Notes: a model not told the origin generated them from the sequence alone. A DNA stretch of 60,588 nucleotides from Bacteroidales bacterium (GCA_014800685.1 JAAVFQ010000005.1:22308-82895), one strand, 5' to 3'. Positions 8,801 to 17,273 are shown, counted from the stretch's first letter. Numbers and translations: made by a program.

Positions 8801-10626
8801 GAACGATGGCTGACATCAACTCTCTCGGCATCGGTAAGATGACTTGCGAAGGCGGTAGCGCCCGCGTCCTCTCTTCTCTCGTCTATGGTCAGAAGATTGA
8901 AGGACACCTCCTCATGCCCAAGTTCTGCACTAAGGACATGAAGTCGCCCGTCTTCAACATGAATATCTGGAACTATGAGTTCGCTCCCAAGTTCGAGATC
9001 TACGCTCGCTGCGCCGGCTCTGAAGAGCTCGAACTCCTTGACACCTGCACTCCCGACCCGGAGAAATACATGACATGGAATGAATATCTCCTCCCCCTCC
9101 CTGAGAAATATCAGGATAAGCAGTGGGTACAGTTCCAGATTCACTTCTACCTCCCCGCGGGCGGCAGCTCTTACGGCATCATCGATAAGATTCAGGTATA
9201 TGAGAACATCGACCACGACTATCTCATCTCTTCCATCACTCCTGAAGCTGACCACACCTACGTCGGAGAATCCACTGAATTCGTAGTCTCCGCCACCAAC
9301 GGTGGTCTGGAAGACGGCACCGCAGAGGTCAAGGTGAGCGTATATGGCGACGGCGAATATCTCGGCATCAACGAGACCTACACCATCCCTCGCTTCCGTT
9401 CATTCCGCACCTCTAACCGCCGCATCCCCTTCACCGCTACTGCCGAAATGCTCAAATATGACAAAATCACCGTCCGCGCCACTATCTATGGCGAAGGTGA
9501 CGAAGTGGGCGTCAACGACAGCAAGGAGATAGTATGGAACGTTCTCGACACAACTAATCCCAAGGTTACCGACCTCGCAGGAGCCTATGATGACGACCAC
9601 TCCAAAGTGACCCTCACATGGAGCGAGCCTAATCTCAAATATGGCAATGTAGACGACTTCGACTTCGTCCCCGCCTGGGAGCTTACCGACCGCATCGGCC
9701 AGTGGAAGAACTATGACGAGGATGAGTTCCCCACCTTCGCCATCACAGGCCTCGAAATGTGGCCCCACGCAGGCGAAAAACGAGCTTGGCAGGTGATGAA
9801 CGCCGAAGAGCTCGGAGTGCTCCAGAGCAACCGTCTCTGGCCTCACAGCGGCAAGCAGTGTCTCGTGGCTTTCGCCGGTTGGGATCCCGCGAACGACACC
9901 AAGTCTGTGCAGGTGGCTGACTGGCTCATCTCTCCCGAAGTCGTGGGTGGCACCGAAGTGAAATTCTTCGTCAACCACATCAGCACTGACTATCGTGAGA
10001 CCATCCACGTCATGTATTCCACTACTGATGATAAGCCCGAAAGCTTCACTAAACTCTGCAATATCTCCAAGCAGGGTACCGAGTCTTGGGAAGAGGCTTC
10101 TTTCACTCTGCCCGAAGATGCTAAATATTTCGCACTGAAATATGTAGGCTGGGACACTCTCGGCATCCTCGTGGACGACATCGAGTTCACTCCCGTCAAT
10201 CTCACCGACTGGAACATCGAGGGCTACGACGTATATCGTAAGCGCGACGGCGAGAATGAATTCACATTCGTCGGAACTACTAAAGACCTCAACTTCACCG
10301 ACACTGAAGTAGGCGATGCTAACGTCAACTACTACATCGTGACTCGCGCATCTATCAATGGCGTGAAGGTGAACAGCGCCAAGTCCAACCAGATACGTCT
10401 CTTCGCCCTCTCTGCAGAGCAGATTGAGACCGCATCCGGCATCTCGGCCGCTCAGGGTGCTATCATCTTCTCCGGACTCTCCGGAAAGAACGCCGGCGTC
10501 TACACAGCTGACGGCAAGCTCGTCAAGAGCGCTGCTATAGACTCGGAATACTTCACTCTCCCCACTGAGGCCGGCATCTACCTCGTGAAGGTAGGCGACG
10601 TCATCGCCAAGGTGCTCGTGAAGTAA
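5887..10626 (+). CDS. Large secreted multidomain protein, T9SS-type C-terminus
   Basis: A 1579-aa exported protein of unknown function. A signal peptide (about residues 1-25, ending SSEAQ) is followed by a segment rich in short beta repeats (about 100-390) that looks like a propeller (YDPISDCFFGMTG, KIDPKNNFKWELI). Fibronectin-III-like modules come next (PKAPTGVAINGNTITW, PKSPQNVKTV, PKVTDLAG). A jelly-roll of the choice-of-anchor J type lies near residues 1280-1450 (VADWLISPEVVGGTEVKFFV ... GILVDDIEFTPV). The C-terminus (GVYTADGKLVKS ... GIYLVKVGDVIAKVLVK) matches T9SS sorting domains. A surface-displayed or released adhesin is likely; no catalytic motif was found. It is monocistronic and ends before a palindromic terminator. 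Confidence 0.88.
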   Translation: MVKVKQSMALAALSMAVCVPASSEAQNYKRTPDLPQTHQSVSKARQWEETFGRSKDSDPNFMPIERTDFNAGPQYSTRMKLKGAKDLGKKSRSFIQQAERTRAAEYLGNIYGVVNSSSPAGGQSRTYWGKLDFASMSVSPIFSDSGFTNSSDPDHQAGAVRDGILYIPEGIQSSVRDFDVVWKRYDLNTGERLPNLNFNGDAQMWVQAMCYDPISDCFFGMTGNDDNSSEIVANRIVKIDPKNNFKWELISDMPNGTGLTFSGFYYNPSDKEIYAFREDGQVFLVDRTSGRFFEAFQVYCNDPEDDAIVLSPFNDRGTTNIVFSPRDNALFLIAQDIYHNGEVYLFNIDLESDGECTRIAEISNKAMLVSLYCPDSFAAPEAAGLPVIENFGLVKDALKGSVEFAAPTTLYNDLKLNKDVATIATIDGKEVFNKTLKPGEKASFNFEVSEGVHTLDIHCDINANLPGPSYIYKFYAGNDTPKAPTGVAINGNTITWNAPGAAGANNGYVDTDALEYDVYFDNRKVNTEPVKTTSYTFTPPSSLELTTIQVKASANGKTSDFSESLLSIIGKALSLPYYATPTTAQAMLYTVVDGNNDGNTFDYDTQDNCFVLTLENYEGSNDWLVLPMMNFNDASKMYNFSTTFMNQTPYYGTETIEVWLGKDPEHMDIKLAEYPFIDNKDVEYPISVNFNVPEAGDYYIALRAHTPNTCSGAIFFSLSVTQTESTTKVPARIEDIVMTAGEKGAKEAVFNLTVPTKATDGSALDPSKKVTVIARNAADPDYLFADVAALPGEKVTLKCPGNKGFNTYLVTVENNEGENAAAILRGYIGLDTPKSPQNVKTVTADDNMTMTISWDPVTEGVNGGFIDPETLCYQVWNNPQGVTWNRVGDRLKETMVLFDPNYPTLSRWILAVLAENADGDFLKENRLKSVSDQLGKPVELPLIETFEATGVKYPWNYNRNTDETEMSSFATRTMADINSLGIGKMTCEGGSARVLSSLVYGQKIEGHLLMPKFCTKDMKSPVFNMNIWNYEFAPKFEIYARCAGSEELELLDTCTPDPEKYMTWNEYLLPLPEKYQDKQWVQFQIHFYLPAGGSSYGIIDKIQVYENIDHDYLISSITPEADHTYVGESTEFVVSATNGGLEDGTAEVKVSVYGDGEYLGINETYTIPRFRSFRTSNRRIPFTATAEMLKYDKITVRATIYGEGDEVGVNDSKEIVWNVLDTTNPKVTDLAGAYDDDHSKVTLTWSEPNLKYGNVDDFDFVPAWELTDRIGQWKNYDEDEFPTFAITGLEMWPHAGEKRAWQVMNAEELGVLQSNRLWPHSGKQCLVAFAGWDPANDTKSVQVADWLISPEVVGGTEVKFFVNHISTDYRETIHVMYSTTDDKPESFTKLCNISKQGTESWEEASFTLPEDAKYFALKYVGWDTLGILVDDIEFTPVNLTDWNIEGYDVYRKRDGENEFTFVGTTKDLNFTDTEVGDANVNYYIVTRASINGVKVNSAKSNQIRLFALSAEQIETASGISAAQGAIIFSGLSGKNAGVYTADGKLVKSAAIDSEYFTLPTEAGIYLVKVGDVIAKVLVK

Positions 10627-10658
10627 TCCTCTTCGGTTCATACTTATTTCTTTTAAAG

Positions 10659-10695
10659 ATGAGGGTGTGTCAAAAAATTTTTGGCGCACCCTCAT
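10659..10695. terminator. GAGGGTGTG palindrome after large secreted gene
   Basis: ATGAGGGTGTGTCAAAAA pairs with TTTTTGGCGCACCCTCAT. It starts 33 bases after the stop codon and probably terminates the 1579-aa gene. Confidence 0.75.
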
Positions 10696-10714
10696 TATTT
10701 TTGCAATATTTTCT

Positions 10715-10722
10715 TACCTTTG
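10715..10722 (+). promoter_or_regulatory. Possible promoter abutting a repeat element
   Basis: TACCTTTG fits the -7 element, but no TTG lies 19-21 bases upstream. If active it would transcribe through the repeat at 10726-10911 into the B3/B4-domain gene, making the element part of its 5' UTR. Confidence 0.4.
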
Positions 10723-10725
10723 CAT

Positions 10726-10911
10726 TAAGTAAGTATTGAAATTTAATTTATACTATATTCGAGCTAATTTTTTAGTTGATTTCGTCGCGGAGCGAAGGAG
10801 AATATAAGCATATTCGACTGAGCGACAAGCCGGAAGCGACAAAAAAGTAGCCGAAGATAGTATAAAAGATTTTCAAACTCATATTATCGTTTAATTTTGA
10901 ATACTTACTTA
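10726..10911. repeat. TAAGTAAGT element, subfamily B, full 186-bp copy
   Basis: The ends are TAAGTAAGTATTGAAATTTA and AATTTTGAATACTTACTTA. The interior is an imperfect palindrome with TATACTAT / ATAGTATA arms and a centre GAATATAAGCATATTC. It has no ORF and fits a MITE. It fills most of the space between the large secreted gene and the next gene. Confidence 0.85.
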
Positions 10912-10943
10912 AAAAGCTACTTAACATTACAAAGCTACTTAAT

Positions 10944-11609
10944 ATGCAACTTGAAATACTTGAAGAATTTTCATCGCGCGTGAGTGATTATCGCGCATTT
11001 ATAATAGAGGCTGACGTATGCAATGGTCCCACCGGGAGCGCCCAGAAAGAGGAAATGGAGAGTCTGGCAAATGATATAGCCGCTCGCTATGAAGTATCCG
11101 ACATCAACAAAATTCCTGCCATCGCAGCCACTCGCGCGGCCTACAAACTCTGCGGCAAAGACCCCAACAGATATCGCCCGTCGCAGGAGCAACTGACCAG
11201 GAGAGTCGTCAGAGGACTCGGACTCTATAATGTAAACGCGCTTGTCGACGCCGGAAACGAATTCTCACTGCTCACGGGCTGCTCCATAGGCTGCTTTGAC
11301 CGCGATAAAATTTCCGGAGACTCACTCACTCTTGGCGTCGGACATAAAGATGAGCCCTACGAAGGGATAGGTCGCGGCCCTCTCAATATCGAGGGGCTGC
11401 CCATATTCAGAGACGCCGAAGGGGGCATTGGAACCCCTACCAGCGATAACGAGCGCACTAAGATTGAGGAGTCGTCACGCCACCTTTTATCCACCATACA
11501 TATCTTTGACCCCACGCTTGACGCCGATGAGCTACTCCGCGTCTTCACAGAGCTCTTTGAGAAGCACGCAAAGGCCGAAAATATTCGCGCCACTCTATAT
11601 CATTGCTAA
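10944..11609 (+). CDS. B3/B4 domain protein (PheT-like tRNA-binding fold)
   Basis: A 221-aa cytoplasmic protein that matches the stand-alone B3/B4 domain family, related to the editing region of phenylalanyl-tRNA synthetase beta chain. Visible family segments are IPAIAATRAAYKLCGKDPNR (about residues 57-76), RVVRGLGLYNVNALVDAGNE (about 89-108) and the late GGIGTPTSDNERT. Free-standing B3/B4 proteins are presumed to hydrolyse mischarged aminoacyl-tRNA or bind amino-acid-like ligands, but this is not proven. Its promoter appears to lie upstream of a MITE-like element. No terminator is obvious before the next repeat. Confidence 0.85.
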   Translation: MQLEILEEFSSRVSDYRAFIIEADVCNGPTGSAQKEEMESLANDIAARYEVSDINKIPAIAATRAAYKLCGKDPNRYRPSQEQLTRRVVRGLGLYNVNALVDAGNEFSLLTGCSIGCFDRDKISGDSLTLGVGHKDEPYEGIGRGPLNIEGLPIFRDAEGGIGTPTSDNERTKIEESSRHLLSTIHIFDPTLDADELLRVFTELFEKHAKAENIRATLYHC

Positions 11610-11703
11610 ATGCATACACTTAGACCCTGGAAAATCTAATTATAACATACCCGGAACATTGGATTTTCATATTACAGAAAATGTTTTTTTAATCCCCCCT
11701 CTC

Positions 11704-11910
11704 TAAGTAAGTGAGAAATTTAATGTATATATAAAATGAAGTGATTTTGGTGATAATTTCGCTGCGGAGCAATAGAAGATATAAGCATATCTAACTGAGC
11801 GTCAACGTAAAATTAATTCAAAAGCACAATTTTTATAATACAGGAATGTTCTTCTCTCATATAAGGAATGTTCTTCTCTCATATATTGTTTAATTTTTAG
11901 AAATTACTTA
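11704..11910. repeat. TAAGTAAGT element, subfamily A, with internal duplication
   Basis: The left end is TAAGTAAGTGAGAAATTTAA and the right end is TTTTTAGAAATTACTTA. It is longer than its relatives because a 22-bp unit (AGGAATGTTCTTCTCTCATA plus TA) is tandemly duplicated at 11842-11885. The centre GATATAAGCATATC is conserved. Confidence 0.8.
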
Positions 11911-11957
11911 ATAATTATCTATACTCTTCAACACTATTTTTAATTTAATAGTTATTT

Positions 11958-12003
11958 TTAACAATTATATATATTGTTAATTCAAAACTTTTTCTTAAAT
12001 TCG
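11958..12003 (+). promoter_or_regulatory. Serpin promoter overlapped by an inverted repeat
   Basis: TTG (11974-11976) and TAAATTCG (11996-12003, one mismatch to TAnnTTTG) are 19 bases apart. A perfect inverted repeat, TTAACAAT and ATTGTTAA (11958-11980, 7-base spacer), covers the -33 element and is a candidate operator. The leader would be about 60 nt. Confidence 0.5.
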
Positions 12004-12065
12004 CAGTCCAGCAGATACATGCTTCATCAAATATTTTCTTTCACAAACTAACAGAATTAAAGCTT

Positions 12066-13373
12066 ATGAAAAAGAAGAATTATATTTTAAGCTGTGGGAT
12101 AGCGTTCCTCGCTTTTACAGCTTGTTCTGATGATACTCCTGAGCTTATTCCCTCGGAAGAAGAACAGATCTCCTCTCCGGCTGATGTGGAGAACGGTGAT
12201 ATAGAAAACATAGATGTCGAAGAGACACCCTCACCCGGCACAACCATTGATATTTCAGAGGCAGAAAGCGTAGTAATTGACCGCCAGAATGAAATAGCAG
12301 CGGCGATGCTGCGCGACCTTATTATGACTGAAAGCGGCAACTTCGTGATATCGCCCCTTACATTCAATATCGCAATGGGAATGTTTGCCTCCGGTGCCGA
12401 GGGTAATACTCTCCAAATGATGGAGAATGCCTACGGAGGGTCTGTAAAGGATTTAAACAGCACCAATCATCTTCTGCTTACGGCAATGCCTCAAAGCGAC
12501 ACTAACGCCTCCTTCTCTATCAGCTCCTCACTCTGGCATGATAGGTCGCTGACGCCAAATGCCGGTTATCTATCTTCTCTGGCTGAATATTACTCGAATC
12601 CAAAAGTTGGCACCCTCTCTCTTGATAATATCAATAATTGGGTATCACAGACCACCGGAGGCAATATCAGGCAATTTCTCAGTAGCCTCCCCTCAACTCC
12701 GATAATGGCCATTAATGCTCTTGACTTCAGCGGGCGCTGGTCCCAGTTCGGATTTGACAAAGAGAACACCTCGAATCAGCTTTTTCACAATGCCGACGGC
12801 ACTGACTCCTCTGTGAAGATGATGTATAATATGGATGAGGTGGGCAAGACTTTATTCAATATCAAAGAGGGATACAAGCTCCTACACATCCCGGTGAGCA
12901 AAGACTATTCCATGCTATTCCTTCTCCCGGACGAGGGTAAGAGCGTAGCAGACGTGGCCGCCACTCTTTCCGGTGAAGGATTGCGCACTCTGCGTGGCTA
13001 TAACAAAGGAACAAAAGTAGAACTCCGTCTTCCCAAATTTGACATTGAATATAACTGGCAGATGAAATCCTCCACAGCCTCGACGGCCGGATTGAATTCA
13101 CTCTTCAGCTCGTGGGACAACGACTTCAGAGGCATATCTTCTTCTCTTGATAAAGTCAAGCTGCAATCCCTCAGCACCACTAAGATGAGAATTGACGAAG
13201 ATGGTGTGTACGGCTCATCTGCCTGCACTGCATACCTTACCTTCATTTCCAACATTATACCTACGCCCGAAAAGTTAACGCTCTCTTTTGATCGTCCTTT
13301 CATCTTCTTCCTGCGAAATGATGTGACTAACGCTGTAATCTTTACCGGCGTCATCAAGAATCTAAGTAAGTGA
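12066..13373 (+). CDS. Serpin family lipoprotein
   Basis: A 435-aa serpin with a lipoprotein signal (FTAC, Cys about residue 20) and an acidic Ser/Glu-rich linker to about residue 65. The serpin core begins near NEIAAAMLRDLIMTESGNFV and shows SPLTFNIAMGMFASGAEGNT, INALDFSGRWSQFGFD and the C-terminal LSFDRPFIFFLRND. Serpins are suicide inhibitors of serine or cysteine proteases; surface lipoprotein forms in gut bacteria may protect against host or competitor proteases. The hinge reads EDGVYGSSACTA, which departs from the small-residue consensus, so inhibitory activity is uncertain. The last codons and stop come from a repeat-element end. Confidence 0.92.
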   Translation: MKKKNYILSCGIAFLAFTACSDDTPELIPSEEEQISSPADVENGDIENIDVEETPSPGTTIDISEAESVVIDRQNEIAAAMLRDLIMTESGNFVISPLTFNIAMGMFASGAEGNTLQMMENAYGGSVKDLNSTNHLLLTAMPQSDTNASFSISSSLWHDRSLTPNAGYLSSLAEYYSNPKVGTLSLDNINNWVSQTTGGNIRQFLSSLPSTPIMAINALDFSGRWSQFGFDKENTSNQLFHNADGTDSSVKMMYNMDEVGKTLFNIKEGYKLLHIPVSKDYSMLFLLPDEGKSVADVAATLSGEGLRTLRGYNKGTKVELRLPKFDIEYNWQMKSSTASTAGLNSLFSSWDNDFRGISSSLDKVKLQSLSTTKMRIDEDGVYGSSACTAYLTFISNIIPTPEKLTLSFDRPFIFFLRNDVTNAVIFTGVIKNLSK

Positions 13374-13384
13374 GAATGATTAGT
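13363..13384. repeat. Left end of TAAGTAAGT element fused to serpin 3' end
   Basis: TAAGTAAGTGAGAATGATTA overlaps the end of the serpin frame, which reads through it as Leu-Ser-Lys-stop. Only the left end is recognisable; a terminator follows immediately. Confidence 0.6.
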
Positions 13385-13390
13385 GTACTA

Positions 13391-13441
13391 AAACTTACCG
13401 CCCGAAGGATGTTGATTTCCTCCGGGCGGTAAGTTTTTTTA
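13391..13441. terminator. Bidirectional terminator between serpin and ffh
   Basis: AAACTTACCGCCCG (13391-13404) pairs perfectly with CGGGCGGTAAGTTT (13423-13436) and is followed by T residues on the plus strand and preceded by A residues. It serves two convergent genes. Confidence 0.85.
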
Positions 13442-13455
13442 ACAGTAGCTGTGGG

Positions 13456-14796
13456 TCATCTGCGACGCCCCTTGGCCTGACGCATTTGAGCCATAAGCTG
13501 CTTGGGATCTTTCATTTTGCTGACTGCACGCATCATCTGGCGTGTCTGCTCAAACTGCTTGATGAAGCGGTTTACCTCCACTTCCGAGTGTCCGCACCCC
13601 TTTGCTATGCGCTTGCGTCGGCTGATGTTGAGGCAGTCGGGATTAGCACGTTCATAAGGGGTCATTGAGCCGATGATGGCCTCTATAGACTTGAAAGCAT
13701 TGTCGTCTATATCAATGTCCTTGATAGCCTTGCCAAGACCGGGGATCATCGAAGCCACATTCTTGAGGCTACCCATGCTCTTAATCTTATTCAGCTGGTC
13801 CAGGAAGTCGTTGAAGTCAAATTTATTCTTCTCTATCTTCTTGCGAATCTCCTCAGCCTCTTTCTCCTTGTAGATTTCCTGCACCTTCTTGGCGATACCG
13901 ATGATGTCGCCATTGCCGAGAATACGGCTGGCCATACCGGAGGGATTGAAGTCTTCAAGGTCTTCAAGCTTTTCGCCGACACCTACGAGCTTTATAGGCT
14001 TCTGCACCACGGCGCGTATGGAGAGGGCGGCACCGCCACGCGTATCGCCGTCGAGCTTGGTCATTACGACGCCGTCAAAGTCAATACGGTTGTTAAATTC
14101 GCGGGCAGTGTTGACAGCATCCTGTCCGGTCATCGCATCCACTACGAAGAGCGTTTCATGCGGATTGAGAGTCTCCTTGAGATTAGCTATCTCATCCATC
14201 ATCTCCTGGTCGACTGCAAGGCGTCCTGCAGTATCCACAATCACCGGGTCGAGATGATGCTCTTTTGCGTAAGCTACGGCATGCTGAGCTATCTCTACGG
14301 GGTTCTTGCTGTCTTCCTCGGAATAGACGGGCACCTCTACCTGAGAAGCTACTATCTTGAGCTGCTCGATAGCCGCAGGACGATACACGTCGCAGGCTAC
14401 GAGAAGAGGCTGCTTGCCACGGGATTTCAGTCGCTTTGCCAGCTTGGCCGAGAAGGTAGTCTTTCCGGAACCCTGCAGACCTGAAAGAAGCACGATAGAG
14501 GGCTTGCCGCTGAGATTTAGCGGAGCCTCATCCTTACCCATAAGGTCAGTGAGCTCATCGAAGACTATCTTCAGAAGAAGCTCTTTGGGCTTGACGGAGG
14601 TGAGCACATTCTGGCCGAGAGCCTTCTGCTTCACCGTGTCTATAAACTGTTTGGCTATCTTATAGTTGACGTCGGAGTCGGTAAGTGCTCTACGCACTTC
14701 TTTAAGAGTTTCGGCAACGTTGATTTCGGTGATTTTGCCTTCACCTTTCAGCTTTTGAAACGACGCCGAGAGTCTTTCGCTTAATGAATCAAACAT
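13456..14796 (-). CDS. ffh: Signal recognition particle protein Ffh
   Basis: A 446-aa SRP54 GTPase that binds 4.5S RNA and targets nascent membrane proteins to FtsY and SecYEG. The N-domain is residues 1-95. The G-domain has the P-loop GLQGSGKTT (about residue 106), the DTAGR motif and TKLDGD. The Met-rich M-domain (about 325-440) contains MGSLKNVASMIPGLG and the RNA-binding GSMTPYERANPDCLNISRRK segment. The length and all motifs are normal. It heads a minus-strand run in which panC and panD lie upstream, although their functions differ. Confidence 0.97.
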   Translation of the reverse strand: MFDSLSERLSASFQKLKGEGKITEINVAETLKEVRRALTDSDVNYKIAKQFIDTVKQKALGQNVLTSVKPKELLLKIVFDELTDLMGKDEAPLNLSGKPSIVLLSGLQGSGKTTFSAKLAKRLKSRGKQPLLVACDVYRPAAIEQLKIVASQVEVPVYSEEDSKNPVEIAQHAVAYAKEHHLDPVIVDTAGRLAVDQEMMDEIANLKETLNPHETLFVVDAMTGQDAVNTAREFNNRIDFDGVVMTKLDGDTRGGAALSIRAVVQKPIKLVGVGEKLEDLEDFNPSGMASRILGNGDIIGIAKKVQEIYKEKEAEEIRKKIEKNKFDFNDFLDQLNKIKSMGSLKNVASMIPGLGKAIKDIDIDDNAFKSIEAIIGSMTPYERANPDCLNISRRKRIAKGCGHSEVEVNRFIKQFEQTRQMMRAVSKMKDPKQLMAQMRQAKGRRR

Positions 14797-14844
14797 AGTT
14801 AGAGTATCATCTTTGGAGGCAAGACCTGAGAGGTCTCACGCTCG

Positions 14845-15201
14845 TTAATCCCGGGAGAGAAGATTGGTTTCCGTGTCCGGGAAAATCACTTTGGGTTTAT
14901 GATCACGAGCCTCTTCGGGCGTCATCATAGCATAAGCCATTATAATCACGACATCGCCGGGCTGCGCTTTTCTGGCAGCTGCCCCATTCAGACAGACTAC
15001 TCCACTGCCGGGCTCGCCGGGAATGGTATAGGTGTCGAAGCGCTCGCCATTATTATTGTTGACTATATAGACACGCTCGCCCGGAAGGATGCCGGCAGCT
15101 TCAAGAAGCAGGGTGTCTATGGTTATGCTTCCTATATAATTGAGATTCGCCTCCGTGACTTTCACGCGGTGAATCTTTGATTTCATCATCTCGATAAGCA
15201 T
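14845..15201 (-). CDS. panD: Aspartate 1-decarboxylase
   Basis: A 118-aa pyruvoyl enzyme converting aspartate to beta-alanine for pantothenate synthesis. The self-cleavage site Gly24-Ser25 is visible in YIGSITID, and [13 protein letters not shown] with [16 protein letters not shown] match the family core. Ser25 should become the pyruvoyl group. The start aligns with known PanD proteins. The gene is 32 bases downstream of panC, so both are probably cotranscribed and supply adjacent steps of vitamin B5 and CoA synthesis. Confidence 0.96.
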   Translation of the reverse strand: MLIEMMKSKIHRVKVTEANLNYIGSITIDTLLLEAAGILPGERVYIVNNNNGERFDTYTIPGEPGSGVVCLNGAAARKAQPGDVVIIMAYAMMTPEEARDHKPKVIFPDTETNLLSRD

Positions 15202-15233
15202 AGTTCAAGTCTTGAATTGAGGTAGAAAGGGGC

Positions 15234-16082
15234 TTATTTGTAACGTATATTGTCGATAAGGCGCACTTTGCCACAATAGACCGTAATGCAGCCCACTATG
15301 TCGTCTGAATCATCCCAGTCTTCAAGATGCTTCAGGGTCTGCCCGTCTACAATCTCGAAATATTCCACTTCGCAGAAGGGTATGGCATTGATTCTCTCCA
15401 CTACGGAGTCATGCGTAGCCTGCAGTGAATGGTCACGCGAATACTCCACACTCTCTGCGAGAGCTTCGTGGATGCCCGGAGCCACTTTCCGCTCCTCAGG
15501 GCGCAGAAGCGCGTTTCTGCTTGAGAGCGCCAGGCCATCCTCCTCCCTGCATATCGGGCAGGCTACAATATCCACATCAATACCCTCCGTGGCAGCCATG
15601 CGACGGATGACGGCAATCTGCTGAAAATCCTTCTCTCCGAAATAGGCACGATCCGGGGCTACAAGGCGGAAGAGCTTGCTGACTATCTGTGCGACCCCCT
15701 GAAAATGTCCGGGGCGGAATTTCCCTTCCATCACCTCAGCCACCTCACCGAGATCAAAGACGTGACCCTCATCAGCACCCGCAGGATAAATCTCCTCGAC
15801 TGAAGGGGCGAAGACAGCACTTATGCCGGCCTCTTCAAGAAGGCGGAAGTCGGCCTCCTCATTGCGGGGATATGTGGCGAGGTCGTCAGGGTTATTGAAT
15901 TGTGTGGGATTGACAAAGACGCTCGCCACGGCCACCTCATTCTCAGAGACAGCTTTTTTGACAAGCGAGAGATGCCCGTCATGAAGGGCTCCCATTGTGG
16001 GCACGAGCCCCACTTTTAGTCCGTGGGCTCTTGCGTCGGCGATAAAGTCTTCTAATTCTGCGACTTTTCTAATAATTTTCAT
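15234..16082 (-). CDS. panC: Pantothenate synthetase (pantoate--beta-alanine ligase)
   Basis: The enzyme joins pantoate and beta-alanine with ATP, using the beta-alanine made by the adjacent panD product. The start at 16082 gives [18 protein letters not shown]. The HIGH-like site is [28 protein letters not shown] contacts substrate, and [12 protein letters not shown] plus LSSRNALL complete the family signature. The frame is open to an ATG at 16130, but the extra 16 residues ([16 protein letters not shown]) are not typical. A GGA motif lies about 8 bases upstream of the chosen ATG. Length is 282 aa, the family norm. Confidence 0.95.
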   Translation of the reverse strand: MKIIRKVAELEDFIADARAHGLKVGLVPTMGALHDGHLSLVKKAVSENEVAVASVFVNPTQFNNPDDLATYPRNEEADFRLLEEAGISAVFAPSVEEIYPAGADEGHVFDLGEVAEVMEGKFRPGHFQGVAQIVSKLFRLVAPDRAYFGEKDFQQIAVIRRMAATEGIDVDIVACPICREEDGLALSSRNALLRPEERKVAPGIHEALAESVEYSRDHSLQATHDSVVERINAIPFCEVEYFEIVDGQTLKHLEDWDDSDDIVGCITVYCGKVRLIDNIRYK

Positions 16083-16206
16083 TTTTTCATCCATTGTTGG
16101 AAGAGCCGGCCCGGAGCAAACATTCCGCACCTGACTGTATAGAGGAGACCGAGGCCTGAAGCCTTCGGGCTATCCTCCATCTTATTCTTCCATTAGAATC
16201 AGAATG

Positions 16207-16214
16207 CAAATTTA
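16207..16214 (-). promoter_or_regulatory. -7 element of panC promoter
   Basis: The minus strand reads TAAATTTG, with TTTG about 22 bases upstream, slightly wide of consensus. The leader of about 118 nt contains a GC-rich stem near 16140-16175. With the plus-strand element at 16343 it makes this a divergent promoter region. Confidence 0.55.
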
Positions 16215-16342
16215 GTCATTTTATTCCTAATTCCCACAAAAAGAAGTTTATTTTTTAGGCCTTGCGGCTGCATCTAAAGGCAATCTTTCGAATTATTAGC
16301 GGATTTTCCCTATTTAATAAGGCGTATATCAGGATTTTTTTG

Positions 16343-16350
16343 TAACTTTG
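16343..16350 (+). promoter_or_regulatory. -7 element of starch-synthase-like gene
   Basis: TAACTTTG on the plus strand, followed by a leader of about 100 nt. No clear TTG is seen 20 bases upstream, so the -33 box is weak. Confidence 0.5.
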
Positions 16351-16457
16351 CACCGCCCAAATTAGAAGCCGGTCATTACCGGCCTCATTTTCTTTTCTTC
16401 TCTTCTCACCCGGCGGAGGCATCCGCTCCCTATTCTTAACAATGGAGATCAGTCATT

Positions 16458-17273
16458 ATGGCAAAAAAACGAATCCTTTTTATCTCTCAGGAGATAAGCC
16501 CCTACATTCCGGCCACTCCGGAGTCGACGCTCGGCAAAGCCATTCCCTCAGGGGTGCACGGCCGTAGCTATGAAGTGCGCACTTTCATGCCGAAATACGG
16601 CTCAGTCAACGAGAGGCGCAATCAGCTCCACGAAGTCATCCGCCTGTCGGGAATGAATATCGTCATTGATGACAATGACCATCCACTGATTCTTAAAGTC
16701 GCTTCCCTGCAGCCTTCGAGGATTCAGGTTTATTTCATTGACAACGATGACTATTTCCAGAAACTCGATGATGATGCAGACCCCGTGGGAAGCAATCGTG
16801 CCGATAATGACGAGCGTGCCATCTTTTTCGCCCGCGGCACCGTAGAGACCGTAATGAAACTACGCTGGGAGCCGGCCATCATCCAGTGTTCAGGATGGAT
16901 GACCTCGCTCAATCCCCTTTTCCTCAAACGTATGTTTGCCACTGAGCCGGCTTTCGCCTCCACGAAAATCATTTACGCTCCCCTCTCTTCACGCCTGCAG
17001 GCTCCGCTCGACCCTGAATTGCTTCGCAAACTCAAAGAGGACGGCATTCCGGCCAAGGAGCTCGCCCCCTTTAAGGATATGACTCCTGACACCGATATGC
17101 TGCATAAAATCGCTATCGCCTATTCCGATGCCGTCATCTTTAACGAAGAGCCCTCAGAGGACCTTCTGGCCTACGTCAAGGAGCGCGACATCCCCTACAC
17201 CATAATTCCAATGGAGACGCAAGAGGCCGCCCCCTATCTGGAATTTTATGAATCACTGATGCCGGCGGAATAA
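16458..17273 (+). CDS. Starch/glycogen synthase-like protein, N-terminal domain only
   Basis: A 271-aa protein resembling only the N-terminal (GT5) half of glycogen synthase. It begins KKRILFISQEISPYIPATPE, where true synthases have a K-x-G-G-L ADP-glucose motif; here the equivalent stretch is STLGKAIPSGVHGRSYEVR, so the KxGGL motif is not intact. Residues RTFMPKYGSVNERR and GWMTSLNPLFLKR also match the N-domain. The C-terminal nucleotide-binding half is absent, so classical glycogen synthesis is unlikely. It lies opposite panC and 66 bases before a DUF4270 gene, an arrangement common in Bacteroidales. The function is unknown. Confidence 0.82.
   Translation: MAKKRILFISQEISPYIPATPESTLGKAIPSGVHGRSYEVRTFMPKYGSVNERRNQLHEVIRLSGMNIVIDDNDHPLILKVASLQPSRIQVYFIDNDDYFQKLDDDADPVGSNRADNDERAIFFARGTVETVMKLRWEPAIIQCSGWMTSLNPLFLKRMFATEPAFASTKIIYAPLSSRLQAPLDPELLRKLKEDGIPAKELAPFKDMTPDTDMLHKIAIAYSDAVIFNEEPSEDLLAYVKERDIPYTIIPMETQEAAPYLEFYESLMPAE

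Noticed and set aside
9400..10695. Long open frame antisense to the 1579-aa gene
   Set aside because: It lies wholly opposite a well-supported gene with signal peptide and domains. Its open length follows from the codon bias of the sense strand, and its product has no signature.
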